Part shown: in pieces, positions 7,508 to 15,718 of the stretch
How positions within the stretch are numbered: the stretch's first letter is position 1
Layout: each line of letters begins with the position of its first letter
Source of the DNA: Halorubrum aquaticum
GTDB taxonomy: Archaea; Halobacteriota; Halobacteria; Halobacteriales; Haloferacaceae
NCBI RefSeq assembly: GCF_900113615.1
Contig: NZ_FOPZ01000005.1
Coordinates: 124,001 to 188,000 of the forward strand
DNA: 64,000 bases
Direction: 5' to 3'
Translations under genes and position numbers: made by a program
Notes under the pieces: generated by a model
The model's input: only the letters and a program-made list of their open reading frames with translations
Databases searched by the model: none
Told to the model about the DNA's origin: nothing

Positions 7508-7573
7508 ATGACCGACATCGATCGAGCGACTCGACACGGAAGGCGGGCGTCGGGAGACGGGTGGAGCCGATGA
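7508..7573 (+). CDS. Possible 21-residue leader peptide
   Basis: An ATG at 7508, about 30 bases after the putative TATA element, opens a 21-codon Arg-rich frame whose TGA (7571-7573) overlaps the next ATG as ATGA. That makes it the first ATG of the predicted transcript and suggests translational coupling with the small membrane protein. The sequence has no motif. It may be a leader ORF, or the true transcript start may lie downstream and the ORF be fortuitous. Confidence 0.35.
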   Translation: MTDIDRATRHGRRASGDGWSR

Positions 7574-7731
7574 CCGGTACGGAGCTCCTCGCGGGCGCGT
7601 CGCCGTCGGTACAGGCACTCGCAGTGATCGGGGTCGTCCTCCTCGAAGCGATCGCCCTCTACGTCGGGTACGGGGCCGTCGAGGAGGCGGTCGGGCCGGC
7701 CGTCCTGGATCGGCTCGCGAACGGGAGATGA
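7570..7731 (+). CDS. Small single-TM protein upstream of the TauE permease
   Basis: 53 residues: a short N-terminus (MTGTELLAGASPSVQALAVI), one hydrophobic segment (about 15-37, VIGVVLLEAIALYVGYGAV) and a short charged C-terminus ending LANGR. Its stop overlaps the permease start (ATGA at 7728-7731), so the two are coupled and probably work together, perhaps as a small subunit of the exporter. It resembles a small haloarchaeal family found beside TauE/SafE genes, as far as I recall. Confidence 0.72.
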   Translation: MTGTELLAGASPSVQALAVIGVVLLEAIALYVGYGAVEEAVGPAVLDRLANGR

Positions 7732-8822
7732 TCGGCTCCATCGCGACGGCCGAGCTCCTCGGTCTCGGCCCGGAGATCTTCGGCCTGTTCGTCGCCTTCG
7801 GGTTCATGGTCGGCGTGTTCTTCGGGTTCTTCGGGATGGGCGGCTCGTTCCTCGTCACGCCCGCGCTTCTGATCTTGGGGTACCCGGCCCCGGTCGCCAT
7901 CGGCAGCTCGATGGCGTTCGTGTTCGGGACCGCGGCGATCGCGACGATGAAACACCACGACGCCGGACAGGTCGACTACAAGCTCGGCGCGCTGATGTTC
8001 GTCGGGATCACCGTCGGCATCGAGCTCGGAAGCCGGCTCGTCTTCGGCCTCGAGGTGTTGGGGATCGCGAACGTCGTCGTCGGCGTCGCGTACGTGCTCC
8101 TGCTGGCGGCGATCGGCGTGTTGTTCACGCGGAGCGCGCTCGACACCGACGACGGCGACGAGGACGACGGAGGCGATGCGGACGCTGGAACCGACGAGAC
8201 GGGAAACGACGGCGAGGGAGCCGGAGACGACGCCGACGAGGTTCCGGCGATCGCTCGGAAGATCCAGTCGTACGAGATCCCGCCGATGACCACGCTCGCG
8301 GACGGCAGTCGGGCGTCGCTGTGGACGATCTCCGGCGTCGGCGGCGGCGTCGGACTCGTCTCCGGGTTCCTCGGGGTCGGCGGCGGGTTCGTCCGGATGC
8401 CCGCGATCTACTACGTGATCGGCACGTCCCTCGCGGCCGCGGTCGGGACGAGCCTCTTCGGCGGGCTGATGTCCGGGGCGGTGGGCGCGTTCACCTACGG
8501 TCGCGCGGGCGTGATCGACCTCGGGATCGTCACGGCGCTGCTCACTGGCAGCGCGCTCGGCGCACGGATCGGCTCGAGCGCGACCGCCTACGTCGACGAG
8601 GACGACGTGACGATCTACTTCGGGCTCATGCTGCTCGTCGCCAGCGCCGCGGTCGGGATCGGCGAACTCTCCGCGTGGCTGTCGATGCCCGTCCTCGACC
8701 GGCTCAGCTTCGTCCTCCTGATCGGCTCCGCGCTGCTCGTCTGTGCGGTCATCCTCTATCACGGCGCGCTCGCGGTGCGGCGGACCCGCGGCGTCCCCGG
8801 TTCGCCCCAGCGCGGCGAGTGA
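7728..8822 (+). CDS. TauE/SafE-family sulfite/organosulfur exporter-like permease
   Basis: A membrane protein of 364 residues with about eight hydrophobic segments in two halves. The halves carry the paired family motifs FFGMGGSFLVTPALLILG (near residue 40) and SGFLGVGGGFVRMPAIYYVIG (near 215). Between them is an acidic loop (about 140-175, DTDDGDEDDGGDADAGTDE) that should be cytoplasmic or solvent-exposed. The family moves sulfite, sulfoacetate or related anions. Neighbouring DsrE-like and thioredoxin genes support a sulfur role. It starts at the ATG overlapping the small membrane protein. Confidence 0.88.
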   Translation: MIGSIATAELLGLGPEIFGLFVAFGFMVGVFFGFFGMGGSFLVTPALLILGYPAPVAIGSSMAFVFGTAAIATMKHHDAGQVDYKLGALMFVGITVGIELGSRLVFGLEVLGIANVVVGVAYVLLLAAIGVLFTRSALDTDDGDEDDGGDADAGTDETGNDGEGAGDDADEVPAIARKIQSYEIPPMTTLADGSRASLWTISGVGGGVGLVSGFLGVGGGFVRMPAIYYVIGTSLAAAVGTSLFGGLMSGAVGAFTYGRAGVIDLGIVTALLTGSALGARIGSSATAYVDEDDVTIYFGLMLLVASAAVGIGELSAWLSMPVLDRLSFVLLIGSALLVCAVILYHGALAVRRTRGVPGSPQRGE

Positions 8823-8855
8823 GCGGCCCGCTCGGCGACGAGGCCGCCGAGCCGG

Positions 8856-8887
8856 AGTATTGTATTGAGTATCCAAAACCGTTATGA
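8856..8887 (+). promoter_or_regulatory. Promoter of the thioredoxin gene with the shared motif pair
   Basis: AGTATTGTATTGAGTAT (8856-8872) is followed by CCAAAACCGTTATG (8873-8886). The same two words appear in the same order at 7451-7482, with the second ending at the same distance from the first. The gene starts at 8912, about 30 bases after CCGTTATG, a normal spacing for a TATA element and a short leader. This is the clearest sign that the two operons share a regulator. Confidence 0.6.
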
Positions 8888-8911
8888 CCGTGGGGTGCCT
8901 ACCTACGGGTG

Positions 8912-9256
8912 ATGACACAAACCAGCGAACCCGTGCCGGCCGAACCGGTCGCGCTCGAGAGCGCCGACGACTTCGACGACTTCGTCGGCTCACACGGCGT
9001 CGTGCTCGTGGACTTCTACGCCGACTGGTGTGGGCCGTGCCAGATGATGGAGCCGGCGGTCGAGGCGGTCGCGTCGGAGACGGACGCGGCGGTCCTCAAG
9101 GTCGACGTGGACCGGCATCAGGGACTCGCCGGCGAGTACGGCGTTCAGGGGATCCCGACGCTCTTGGTGTTCGCCGACGGCGAGGTCGCCGACCGGATGG
9201 TCGGCGCACAGACCGAGGACGCCCTCCGGGAGGCCGTCTCCGGCCGTCTCGAGTGA
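8912..9256 (+). CDS. Thioredoxin
   Basis: A 114-residue cytoplasmic disulfide reductase. The active site is WCGPC in VLVDFYADWCGPCQMMEPAVEAV, followed by the cis-Pro loop GIPTLLVFADGE and a C-terminal amphipathic helix. Length and order match classical thioredoxin. I use the ATG at 8912; a GTG one codon earlier is possible. Its promoter carries the motif pair also seen ahead of the TauE operon. A 16-codon frame bridges its stop and the next gene. Confidence 0.95.
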   Translation: MTQTSEPVPAEPVALESADDFDDFVGSHGVVLVDFYADWCGPCQMMEPAVEAVASETDAAVLKVDVDRHQGLAGEYGVQGIPTLLVFADGEVADRMVGAQTEDALREAVSGRLE

Positions 9257-9302
9257 TGTGCGGCTCGATGCCGACGCTCGCTCCGACGGCGGGGGTGACC
9301 GC

Positions 9303-10421
9303 ATGACGCCGCGGGAGCTGCGGGCCGACGTTCCCGCGTTGGACGAGGACACGGCGTATCTCAACTACGGCGCACACGGCCCGAGCCCGGAGTACGTCGT
9401 CGACGCGGCGTCCGCGTTCCTCGCCGACCACGAGTACGACCCGGTCGGGACAGACCCCTACGAGCGCGCGTTCGGCACCTACGAGACGGTCCGGGAGCGG
9501 ATCGCCGAGTTCCTCGGCGCCGATCCCGAGGAGATCGCCCTCACCGAGAGCACGACCGACGGGATCGCGCGGATCGCCGCCGCGATCGACTGGGAGCCGG
9601 GCGACGTCGTCGTCCGGACCGACCTCGAACACCCGGCGGGGGTGCTCCCCTGGCGGAAGCTCGAGGAGGAGATCGGCGTCGAGGTCCGCGTCCTCGAGAC
9701 CGAGGACGGCCGGATCGACCGCGACGCCTACGCCGAGGCGGTCGCGGACGCGCGGCTCGTCTGCTTCAGCGCGATCACCTGGACGCACGGCACCCGGCTA
9801 CCCGTCGAGGACCTCGTCGAGGTCGCGAACGACGCGGGCGCGTTCACGCTCGTCGACGCGGTCCAGTCGCCGGGACAGGTCCCGGTGGACCTCCACGAGT
9901 GGAACGCGGACGCGGTCGCGGCAGCCGGCCACAAGTGGCTGCTCGGCCCGTGGGGTTCCGGCTTCCTCTACGTCGACCGCGCGGTCGCCGACGGGCTGAC
10001 GCCGGGGTCGGTCGGCTACCGCGGCGTGGAGACGCCTACCGCGCACGACATCGAGTACGCACCCGGCGCGAAGCGCTTCGAGGTCGGCACCACGACCCCC
10101 GCGGCACACGTCGGGTTGCTCGAGGGGATCGACGCCGTCGAGTCGATCGGGATCGACGCCATCACGGACCGGATCGAGGACCTCACCGACCGTCTGAAGG
10201 AGGGCGTCGGCGAGGACCGACTGTTGAGTCCCGAGTCGTACGAGTCCGGGCTCGTCACGGTCGACGTCGAGGAACCCGAGGCGACCGTCGAGCGGCTCCT
10301 CGAGCAGGGGATCGTCATTCGGGACCTCCCGCACCCGGACGCGGTCCGGGTGTCGGTCCACGCGGTCTCGACGAAACGGGAGATCGACGACGTCGTCGAG
10401 GCGCTGAACGGGGAGCCGTAG
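9303..10421 (+). CDS. Class V aminotransferase / cysteine-desulfurase-like PLP enzyme
   Basis: A fold-type I PLP enzyme of 372 residues. The PLP Lys lies in AAGHKWLLGPWGSGFLY (about residue 205), with the Asp of LVDAVQSPGQVPVD upstream and a C-terminal small domain. It begins PALDEDTAYLNYGAHGPSPEYV, typical of the isopenicillin-N-epimerase / SufS-like branch. I see no obvious SufS active-site Cys loop, so desulfurase activity is not assured. The ATG at 9303 overlaps the stop of a 16-codon frame as ATGA, which couples it loosely to thioredoxin. Confidence 0.82.
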   Translation: MTPRELRADVPALDEDTAYLNYGAHGPSPEYVVDAASAFLADHEYDPVGTDPYERAFGTYETVRERIAEFLGADPEEIALTESTTDGIARIAAAIDWEPGDVVVRTDLEHPAGVLPWRKLEEEIGVEVRVLETEDGRIDRDAYAEAVADARLVCFSAITWTHGTRLPVEDLVEVANDAGAFTLVDAVQSPGQVPVDLHEWNADAVAAAGHKWLLGPWGSGFLYVDRAVADGLTPGSVGYRGVETPTAHDIEYAPGAKRFEVGTTTPAAHVGLLEGIDAVESIGIDAITDRIEDLTDRLKEGVGEDRLLSPESYESGLVTVDVEEPEATVERLLEQGIVIRDLPHPDAVRVSVHAVSTKREIDDVVEALNGEP

Positions 10422-10422
10422 C

Positions 10423-10980
10423 ATGGGGTTTCACACGTTCGACGCGGACCGGGCGGCGAAACTCGAGGACCCCGAGCGGTACGCCTGGGTCTCCCGCGAG
10501 GAGCTGATCGACGCGGTCGACCCCGCCGCGGACGGGACGGTCGCCGACCTCGGCAGCGGGACGGGATTTTACACCGACGACGTCGCACCCCACGCCGGGA
10601 CGGTGTACGGCGTCGACGTCCAGGCGGAGATGCACGACCGCTACCGTGAGAAGGGGCTCCCCGAGAACGTCGAACTCGTCGAGAGCGACGTTGCCGACCT
10701 GCCGTTCGACGCGGACGCGCTCGACGCCGCCTTCTCGACGATGACGTTCCACGAGTTCGCCGACGACGACGCGGTGACCGAGCTCGCCAGGGTGCTCCGG
10801 ACCGGCGGGAGACTCGCCGTCTTCGACTGGTCCGCGGACGGTGCCGAGGCGACCGGGCCGCCGCTCGAGGAGCGGTACGGTCTCGGAGACGCGACCGCGA
10901 TGCTGGAGGCGGCCGGCTTCGAGGTCGCCCACGGAACGACCCGCACGGAGACGTTCGTGGTCGTCGCGCGGGCACCGTAG
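10423..10980 (+). CDS. Class I SAM-dependent methyltransferase
   Basis: 185 residues with a Rossmann-type methyltransferase core: motif I VADLGSGTGFYTDDVA (about 40-55), motif II YGVDVQ, and VELVESDVADLPFDADALDAAF (motif III). It is a compact Methyltransf_11-type protein similar to UbiE-like enzymes; the substrate is not evident. It starts one base after the aminotransferase stop, so the two are one operon. The 179 bases between it and the convergent aldolase gene hold nothing I recognise. Confidence 0.85.
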   Translation: MGFHTFDADRAAKLEDPERYAWVSREELIDAVDPAADGTVADLGSGTGFYTDDVAPHAGTVYGVDVQAEMHDRYREKGLPENVELVESDVADLPFDADALDAAFSTMTFHEFADDDAVTELARVLRTGGRLAVFDWSADGAEATGPPLEERYGLGDATAMLEAAGFEVAHGTTRTETFVVVARAP

Positions 10981-11159
10981 GAGAAGGGATCGAAAGGACA
11001 TCGAAACGGGATCGGAAACGCCGGCTTCGTTGAGGGCCTCATCGGCAGCGGCGACCCGTTTCCGGTCCCGGCGGATGCGGTCCCGTATCGGGAGTAGACG
11101 CCATCACACGGACCGGAAGGCGACCCTCTCGAACCCAGAACTCACGGAGAGGTGGCAGG

Positions 11160-11954
11160 TCAGGCGTCGTTCGGTTCGTAGGCGTCGAACCAGCTCGTGA
11201 CGGCCCCCTCGATCGCTCCGGTCGTGCTCCCGAGGTTCAGCATCCGGTAGCCGTTCGCCGCCTTCTCGTTCACGTCGTCCATGCCGAACCCGAGACCCGC
11301 AACGGGGACGTCCGCGTCGACGGCCTTCGATCGAACCGTCTCGACGGCTTCCTCCACGTTCGGATGATCGATCTCGCCGGGGTGACCGAGCGAGACCGAG
11401 AGGTCGAACGGGCCGATGAAGACGAACCCCAGCTCCGGAACGGAGAGGATCTCGTCCAGGTTCTCGACGGAGGCCTCGGTCTCGATGGTCACGCCGACGA
11501 GGGTCTCCCGGTCCTCGGTGGCGACGTACTCGTCGGCGAGACCCCAGCGAGACGCCCGCGGCGACGCCAGTCCTCGATCACCGGGTCCATCGTCGTAGCG
11601 AAACCGCGCGGATCGGACCGCGTCTCTGACTTCCTCGGCGGTTTCCACGCGAGGGAGGAACACGTTTCTCATGCCGAGATCCAGCGCTTTCCGGACGAGC
11701 GTCGGGTCGGTGTCGGGAAGCCGGAGGAGCAGTTCCACGCCCGTCCGTTCGGCCGCGCGAAGCAGGTCCTCCATCCGGCCCCCGTCCCGCGGGTCGGGGC
11801 CGCCGTGTTCGAGATCCAACCAGACGAAATCGGCGCCGAGTTCGCCGTAGAACTCCACGAGCGTCGGACTGTACGTGTTGTCGAGGACCCCGAGCGCGAC
11901 GTCCCCGTCATCCAGGGTCTCGACGAGGTCGTTGGCGGGTTGGGAGGGGCTCAT
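11160..11954 (-). CDS. HpcH/HpaI-family aldolase (class II, 2-keto acid aldolase type)
   Basis: 264 residues in a TIM-barrel aldolase fold. Recognisable stretches are GALGADFVWLDLEHG-type ELGADFVWLDLEHGGPD, LLLRLPDTDPTLVRKALDLGMRNVFLPRVETAEE (metal/substrate residues) and GFVFIGPFDLSVSLGHPGEIDHP. The family cleaves 2-keto-3-deoxy or 4-hydroxy-2-oxo acids to pyruvate plus an aldehyde. The physiological substrate here is unknown. Its ATG overlaps the stop of a 56-residue gene upstream (ATGA), so both are read from one transcript. Confidence 0.86.
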   Translation of the reverse strand: MSPSQPANDLVETLDDGDVALGVLDNTYSPTLVEFYGELGADFVWLDLEHGGPDPRDGGRMEDLLRAAERTGVELLLRLPDTDPTLVRKALDLGMRNVFLPRVETAEEVRDAVRSARFRYDDGPGDRGLASPRASRWGLADEYVATEDRETLVGVTIETEASVENLDEILSVPELGFVFIGPFDLSVSLGHPGEIDHPNVEEAVETVRSKAVDADVPVAGLGFGMDDVNEKAANGYRMLNLGSTTGAIEGAVTSWFDAYEPNDA

Positions 11955-12121
11955 GGGCCGCCGGACGGGGTGATGTTCGTCGGTACGTCGGGGGGCGTCG
12001 ATCCGGCTTTCGCGCGGTCGCTCGCCTCTCGAACCTCCGGCAGGCCCTCACCACCCTCTCCCTTCGACTCTTTGCTGAGCTGTACTTCGATCGCTTCTCT
12101 CATTGTTTCGGATGCGTTCAT
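11951..12121 (-). CDS. Small hypothetical protein coupled to the aldolase
   Basis: 56 residues: a helical first half (ASETMREAIEVQLSKESKGE) and a Pro/Gly-rich tail ending NITPSGGP. The ATG lies at 12,119-12,121, and the TGA overlaps the aldolase ATG by four bases. That overlap and the matching codon use argue for a real, translationally coupled gene. The longer frame running back to 12,286 shadows the PRC-barrel gene. No family recognised. Confidence 0.55.
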   Translation of the reverse strand: MNASETMREAIEVQLSKESKGEGGEGLPEVREASDRAKAGSTPPDVPTNITPSGGP

Positions 12122-12198
12122 TGCGTCTCGTCCGCCCGTCCGAACGGGGCTTGGTTCCGATTCGATGTCTCCGCTTCGATACCGCTGCTGGATGGCCG

Positions 12199-12438
12199 TT
12201 AGCGCTTGAGTCGGACCTCGTCGTCGTTGATACTGGCGATGCGTCGTGATTCGAGCAGATAATCGTCCGAATCCGCGTCTCTCCACCCGAGTTTTGAGCG
12301 GATCGAGTCCGTGATTCCGGGGTCCGGGTCGACGTACGCTTTCCCGTTCTCGACTTCGGTAACCATCCCGATCTTCTTCCCTTTGGAGTTGACCACTCGC
12401 TTTCCCTCGTCGTCATCGGATATCTTCGTTCGTTCCAT
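12199..12438 (-). CDS. PRC-barrel domain protein
   Basis: 79 residues. A compact beta-barrel domain is suggested by GKRVVNSKGKKIGMVTEVENGKAYVDPD, the typical PRC-barrel opening, followed by SIRSKLGW and a final strand RIASINDDEVRLKR. Stand-alone PRC-barrel proteins in archaea may bind RNA or other proteins; the role here is unknown. It lies upstream of the aldolase pair in the same direction with a 77-bp gap. Confidence 0.8.
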   Translation of the reverse strand: MERTKISDDDEGKRVVNSKGKKIGMVTEVENGKAYVDPDPGITDSIRSKLGWRDADSDDYLLESRRIASINDDEVRLKR

Positions 12439-13032
12439 CGCACGTCCCCCGACGGGACTCGGGTGGATTGTTATGGGTATCGTATCCGTGTATGAAAGCG
12501 ATAATCCTCCGTTATTGGCGTTTTAGAACGGCATGCCCGGCAGTTCGGATCTCGAATCCGGAGTGTCGGTATCGTTCGTACCGACTCCGTTGGAACCCTC
12601 GTTGGGGCGTTTTCGGAGTGTGGTCGATACATCACCTTTTCTCGTCGGGTACCCTCCCACCTTTTTCTCGTCGGGTACCCTCGCTCACTGCGTTCGCTTC
12701 GGGAACCCCTCCTCGAAAAACCTGGAGGGAAAAAGGCCGACTGCTCGGCGTTCGCCTCGCCGTCGGTGAACCGCTCACTACAGGGAACTCACGTACCGAT
12801 CAGCCGATTGTGTCGTTCACGACCTGACATGAATGTCCTCCGAGATACAGAGCGTGTAGTCACCACGACAACGCCGATCTGTCACTCTAGATCTCACGAT
12901 TGATCAACTGAGACAAACTAGGGTTTGATTTCCATTCCAAACCCACGTTCAGATAATGATTCGTCAATCACCGGTTGATAGGTTCATTTTTGTCCGTCCT
13001 GATGAAGCGAGCTACCCGCTGACAGAAACGAC
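12439..13032. other. Long intergenic region with repeat copy B
   Basis: No gene is supported. The first 200 bases hold the PRC gene's promoter. At 12,636-12,656 and 12,662-12,682 the 21-base word starting CTTTTCTCGTCGGGTACC is directly repeated (one extra T apart). The second copy runs into the 74-bp element also found at 6,341. From about 12,830 to 13,000 the sequence becomes AT-richer than the surroundings. The promoter for the PrsW-like gene should lie near 12,990. Confidence 0.6.
12664..12737 (+). repeat. Dispersed 74-bp non-coding repeat, copy B
   Basis: Nearly identical to 6,341-6,414 over 74 bases, with about five substitutions, in the same orientation. Both copies begin TTTCTCGTCG and end GGGAAAAAGG. 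The two flanks are unrelated apart from a short direct repeat just upstream of this copy, so the shared block is a discrete unit. There are no terminal inverted repeats or coding content of an insertion sequence. Confidence 0.6.
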
Positions 13033-14046
13033 ATGGAAGACGTAGAAACAGAGACGGATCCCGTTGAGGCGGCGGACGACGACCAAGATCTCTACGGGAT
13101 CTCAACGTGGGAACAGCGATCCCTTCTCGATAGCGTCTCGGTCGCAGTCTACTGGCTGGCGGTTCGTTCCGGCCAGGCCCTCTTGGTTCTGCTTGCGGTA
13201 CTGATTTTCGTCGCCGTCGGCGGACTCAGTATTGTGAGGGAGCCCCCTCTCGGCGTGCTAACGATCCTCTCTGCCCTCCCCGCGTTGGCGTTGGCGGGAT
13301 ACGTCTGGTACAGCGATGTCACGACCAGCGAGCCACTGTCGCTGCTGGCGGCCACCTTCATACTCGGCGTGCTCACCGCGGGCTTTGCTGCCGTCGTCAA
13401 TAGCTTGTCTCAGCCGTTTTTCACGGCACTCGGTGGTATCGGGATGGTTCTGTTTTTCTACCTCATCGTGGGCCCCGTAGAGGAGTCAGTGAAACTGCTT
13501 GCCGTACGGCTCTACGCGTATAACGACGATCGGTTCGCCGCAGTTATCGACGGTGCGGTGTACGGTGCCGTCGCCGGACTCGGATTTGCGACCATCGAGA
13601 ACGCCATCTACATCAGCGGGGTGGTCGGAGAAGTCGGCGGCCTGTCTCTCGGTTTGGACCTGATCGGTACCGGCGGTGATATCACTGCGACGCGCGCGTT
13701 GGCCGGCCCCGGTCACGTCGTCTACTCGTCGTTCGCGGGCTACTACCTCGGGTTAGCGAAGTTTAACCCCGAGAACCGCGGGCCGATCATCGTCAAGGGG
13801 CTCATCGTCGCCGCGCTTATCCACGCAACCTACAACGCCACGGTCGGTATCGGAAGCGGGCTGATCCAGACCGCGACGGGGCTTCCCCAACTTTCCGCAT
13901 TCTTCGTCTACGTGTTACTGTATGTCGGGGGGTTCGGCTACCTGCTCTACCGGAAAATCCAGCAGTATAACGACGCCCACCAGACGGCACATTCAAACGA
14001 GACTGACGAAAGGGAAGACCCAGTGATCGACGCCGAGACTGAGTAA
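13033..14046 (+). CDS. PrsW-family membrane protease
   Basis: A 337-residue polytopic membrane protein with about eight hydrophobic segments after a 30-residue acidic N-terminus and before a hydrophilic tail. PrsW signature motifs are present: VGPVEESVKLLAV (paired Glu, about residue 152), GFATIENAIYI (about 195), a GHVVYSS His, and the last-helix HATYNAT. In bacteria PrsW cleaves an anti-sigma factor; in archaea the substrate is unknown. GC is lower than the flanks. The ATG at 13,033 gives a normal family length. Confidence 0.88.
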   Translation: MEDVETETDPVEAADDDQDLYGISTWEQRSLLDSVSVAVYWLAVRSGQALLVLLAVLIFVAVGGLSIVREPPLGVLTILSALPALALAGYVWYSDVTTSEPLSLLAATFILGVLTAGFAAVVNSLSQPFFTALGGIGMVLFFYLIVGPVEESVKLLAVRLYAYNDDRFAAVIDGAVYGAVAGLGFATIENAIYISGVVGEVGGLSLGLDLIGTGGDITATRALAGPGHVVYSSFAGYYLGLAKFNPENRGPIIVKGLIVAALIHATYNATVGIGSGLIQTATGLPQLSAFFVYVLLYVGGFGYLLYRKIQQYNDAHQTAHSNETDEREDPVIDAETE

Positions 14047-14268
14047 CTGGCTGTTCCATCGTTCTCCCTCCCTCTCTTGTACACCGTTTGACACCCATCT
14101 GAATAGGGACGGAATCTCTCAGCAGTCAAGACGCAGTGGCGATCCCGTAATCAGTTCTGGATTCGTCCCGAAACTAGATCTCGGTACCGGATCGCGAGGG
14201 CGTACGCACGAACGCGGTCGTGCGAAATCATCACACACACTCAAGTCATCTGACCGTGACACGCCCGT
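14047..14268. other. Short intergenic spacer
   Basis: No gene, repeat or hairpin is evident. It contains a run of mixed GC and presumably the promoter of the ATP-grasp gene in its last 60 bases (CACACACACTCAAGTCATC). A TATA match there is weak, so the start of transcription is not assigned. Confidence 0.4.
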
Positions 14269-15579
14269 ATGGACGAAAGGTGCTTTCTGTTCGTCTCCGC
14301 GGACGCCGCGTTGATCACCGACCTGGCCTGGCAGGTCCACCGCGAGGGCCACGACGTGAAGTACTACATCGAAGCCGAAGGCGATCAAGAGATCGGGGAC
14401 GGATTCGTCCCGAAGACGGACGACTGGCGTGCGGAAGTCGAGTGGGCCGACGTCATCGTTTTCGACGACATCTGGGTCGGATCGGACGTCGGCACGGGTG
14501 AACTCGCTCAGGAACTCCGTGAGCAAGGCAAAGCCGTCGTGGGCGGCACGCCGAACACCGACCGTCTCGAGGAGGACCGGGGGTACGCGATGGAGATCCT
14601 CGAAGAACACGGCGTGAACACCGTCGAACACCACGTATTCCACGACTTCGACGAGGGCATCCGACACGTCCTGGAGAACCCTGCGCCGTACGTGATCAAG
14701 CCGCTCGGCGAAGTCCAGAACGTCAAGCGCTTGCTCTACGTCGGCAACGAGGACGACGGAAGCGACGTCGTGGACGTCCTCCGCGCCTACAAGAAGGCGT
14801 GGGGCCACCGAATGAAGGGCTTCCAGCTCCAGCGGAAGGTCGAGGGCGTCGAGATCGCCATCTGCGGGTTCTTCAACGGCGAGGAGTTCATCGATCAGGT
14901 CAACTTCAACTTCGAGCACAAGAAACTGTTTCCGGGGAACATCGGGCCCTCGACCGGCGAGATGGGTACGTCGATGTTCTGGGCGGGTCAGAACAGACTC
15001 TTCGAGGAGACCTTCGGGAGAATCGAAGACTGGCTCGCCGACGAGGGGTACGTCGGGAGCATCGACATCAACTGTATCGTCAACGAGAACGGGATCTACC
15101 CGCTCGAGTTCACGCCGCGGTTCGGGTACCCGACGATCGCGCTGCAGGAGGAGTCGATCGAGTCGTCCACCGGCGAGTTCTTCTACGACCTCGCCCACGG
15201 CAACGATCCCGACGTGACCGTTCACAGGGGGTATCAGATCGCGGTTCGGGTCGTCCTGCCGCCGTTCCCGTTCGACGACGAGAAGACGTACGACGAGAAC
15301 TCCCGGAACGCGGCCGTGGTGTTCGAAACGGGGGGCCGCGAGGGAATCCACCTCGAAGACGCCAAGAAAGTGGACGGCCAGTGGCGCGTCGCCGGCGACA
15401 ACGGGATGCCGATCGTCGTGACCGGCAAGGGAGAGACGATGCAAGCAGCACGGGACCAGGCATACGACCGGATCGACGACATCGTCATGCCCAACATGTA
15501 CTACCGCGACGACATCGGCGAGCGGTGGGTCAACGGCGAAGGTGACCGCCTACAGGCGTGGGGATACCTCGGGCCCTAG
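14269..15579 (+). CDS. ATP-grasp ligase, PurD-like (phosphoribosylamine-glycine ligase family homologue)
   Basis: 436 residues with an N-terminal pre-ATP-grasp domain (MDERCFLFVSADAALITDLA; VIVFDDIWVG), an ATP-grasp core (AMEILEEHGVNTVEHHVF, APYVIKPLG, VEGVEIAICGFFNGEEF, IDINCIVNENGIYPLEFTPRFGYPTIAL) and a C-terminal domain. The layout resembles PurD, but the opening is not the usual PurD GxGGREHA glycine-rich loop. It may thus ligate a different substrate. It stands alone. The alternative is a carbamoyl-phosphate/biotin-type ligase, which the C-terminus does not fit. Confidence 0.8.
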   Translation: MDERCFLFVSADAALITDLAWQVHREGHDVKYYIEAEGDQEIGDGFVPKTDDWRAEVEWADVIVFDDIWVGSDVGTGELAQELREQGKAVVGGTPNTDRLEEDRGYAMEILEEHGVNTVEHHVFHDFDEGIRHVLENPAPYVIKPLGEVQNVKRLLYVGNEDDGSDVVDVLRAYKKAWGHRMKGFQLQRKVEGVEIAICGFFNGEEFIDQVNFNFEHKKLFPGNIGPSTGEMGTSMFWAGQNRLFEETFGRIEDWLADEGYVGSIDINCIVNENGIYPLEFTPRFGYPTIALQEESIESSTGEFFYDLAHGNDPDVTVHRGYQIAVRVVLPPFPFDDEKTYDENSRNAAVVFETGGREGIHLEDAKKVDGQWRVAGDNGMPIVVTGKGETMQAARDQAYDRIDDIVMPNMYYRDDIGERWVNGEGDRLQAWGYLGP

Positions 15580-15666
15580 TCGTCCGTCCGCTGACCGGTC
15601 GCTCCGCTTTCTCGAGTCGATTCGGTCACGACCGGACCGCGGACCGTCGGAGACGAGTTGAGGTCC

Positions 15667-15678
15667 CGAACGTATTCG
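15667..15678. promoter_or_regulatory. CGAAC-GT-ATTCG palindrome ahead of the DUF2249 gene
   Basis: CGAACGTATTCG is an inverted repeat with one mismatch, ending 40 bases before the ATG at 15,719. A perfect version, CGAACGGGTTCG, lies at 16,672-16,683 at a nearly equal distance from two other DUF2249 genes. This form resembles the palindrome I recall for the haloarchaeal anaerobic/denitrification regulator NarO (CGAAC-N2-GTTCG); that link is from memory. Confidence 0.5.
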
Positions 15679-15718
15679 GCTCAAGGCCGATGCGGGCGGC
15701 TCCCGTCCCGTCGATCGC

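Noticed and set aside
9256-9306. 16-codon ORF between thioredoxin and the aminotransferase as a firm gene
   Set aside because: It overlaps both neighbours (TGATG and ATGA), but such short overlaps arise often by chance at this GC; mentioned only as part of a leader-ORF finding.
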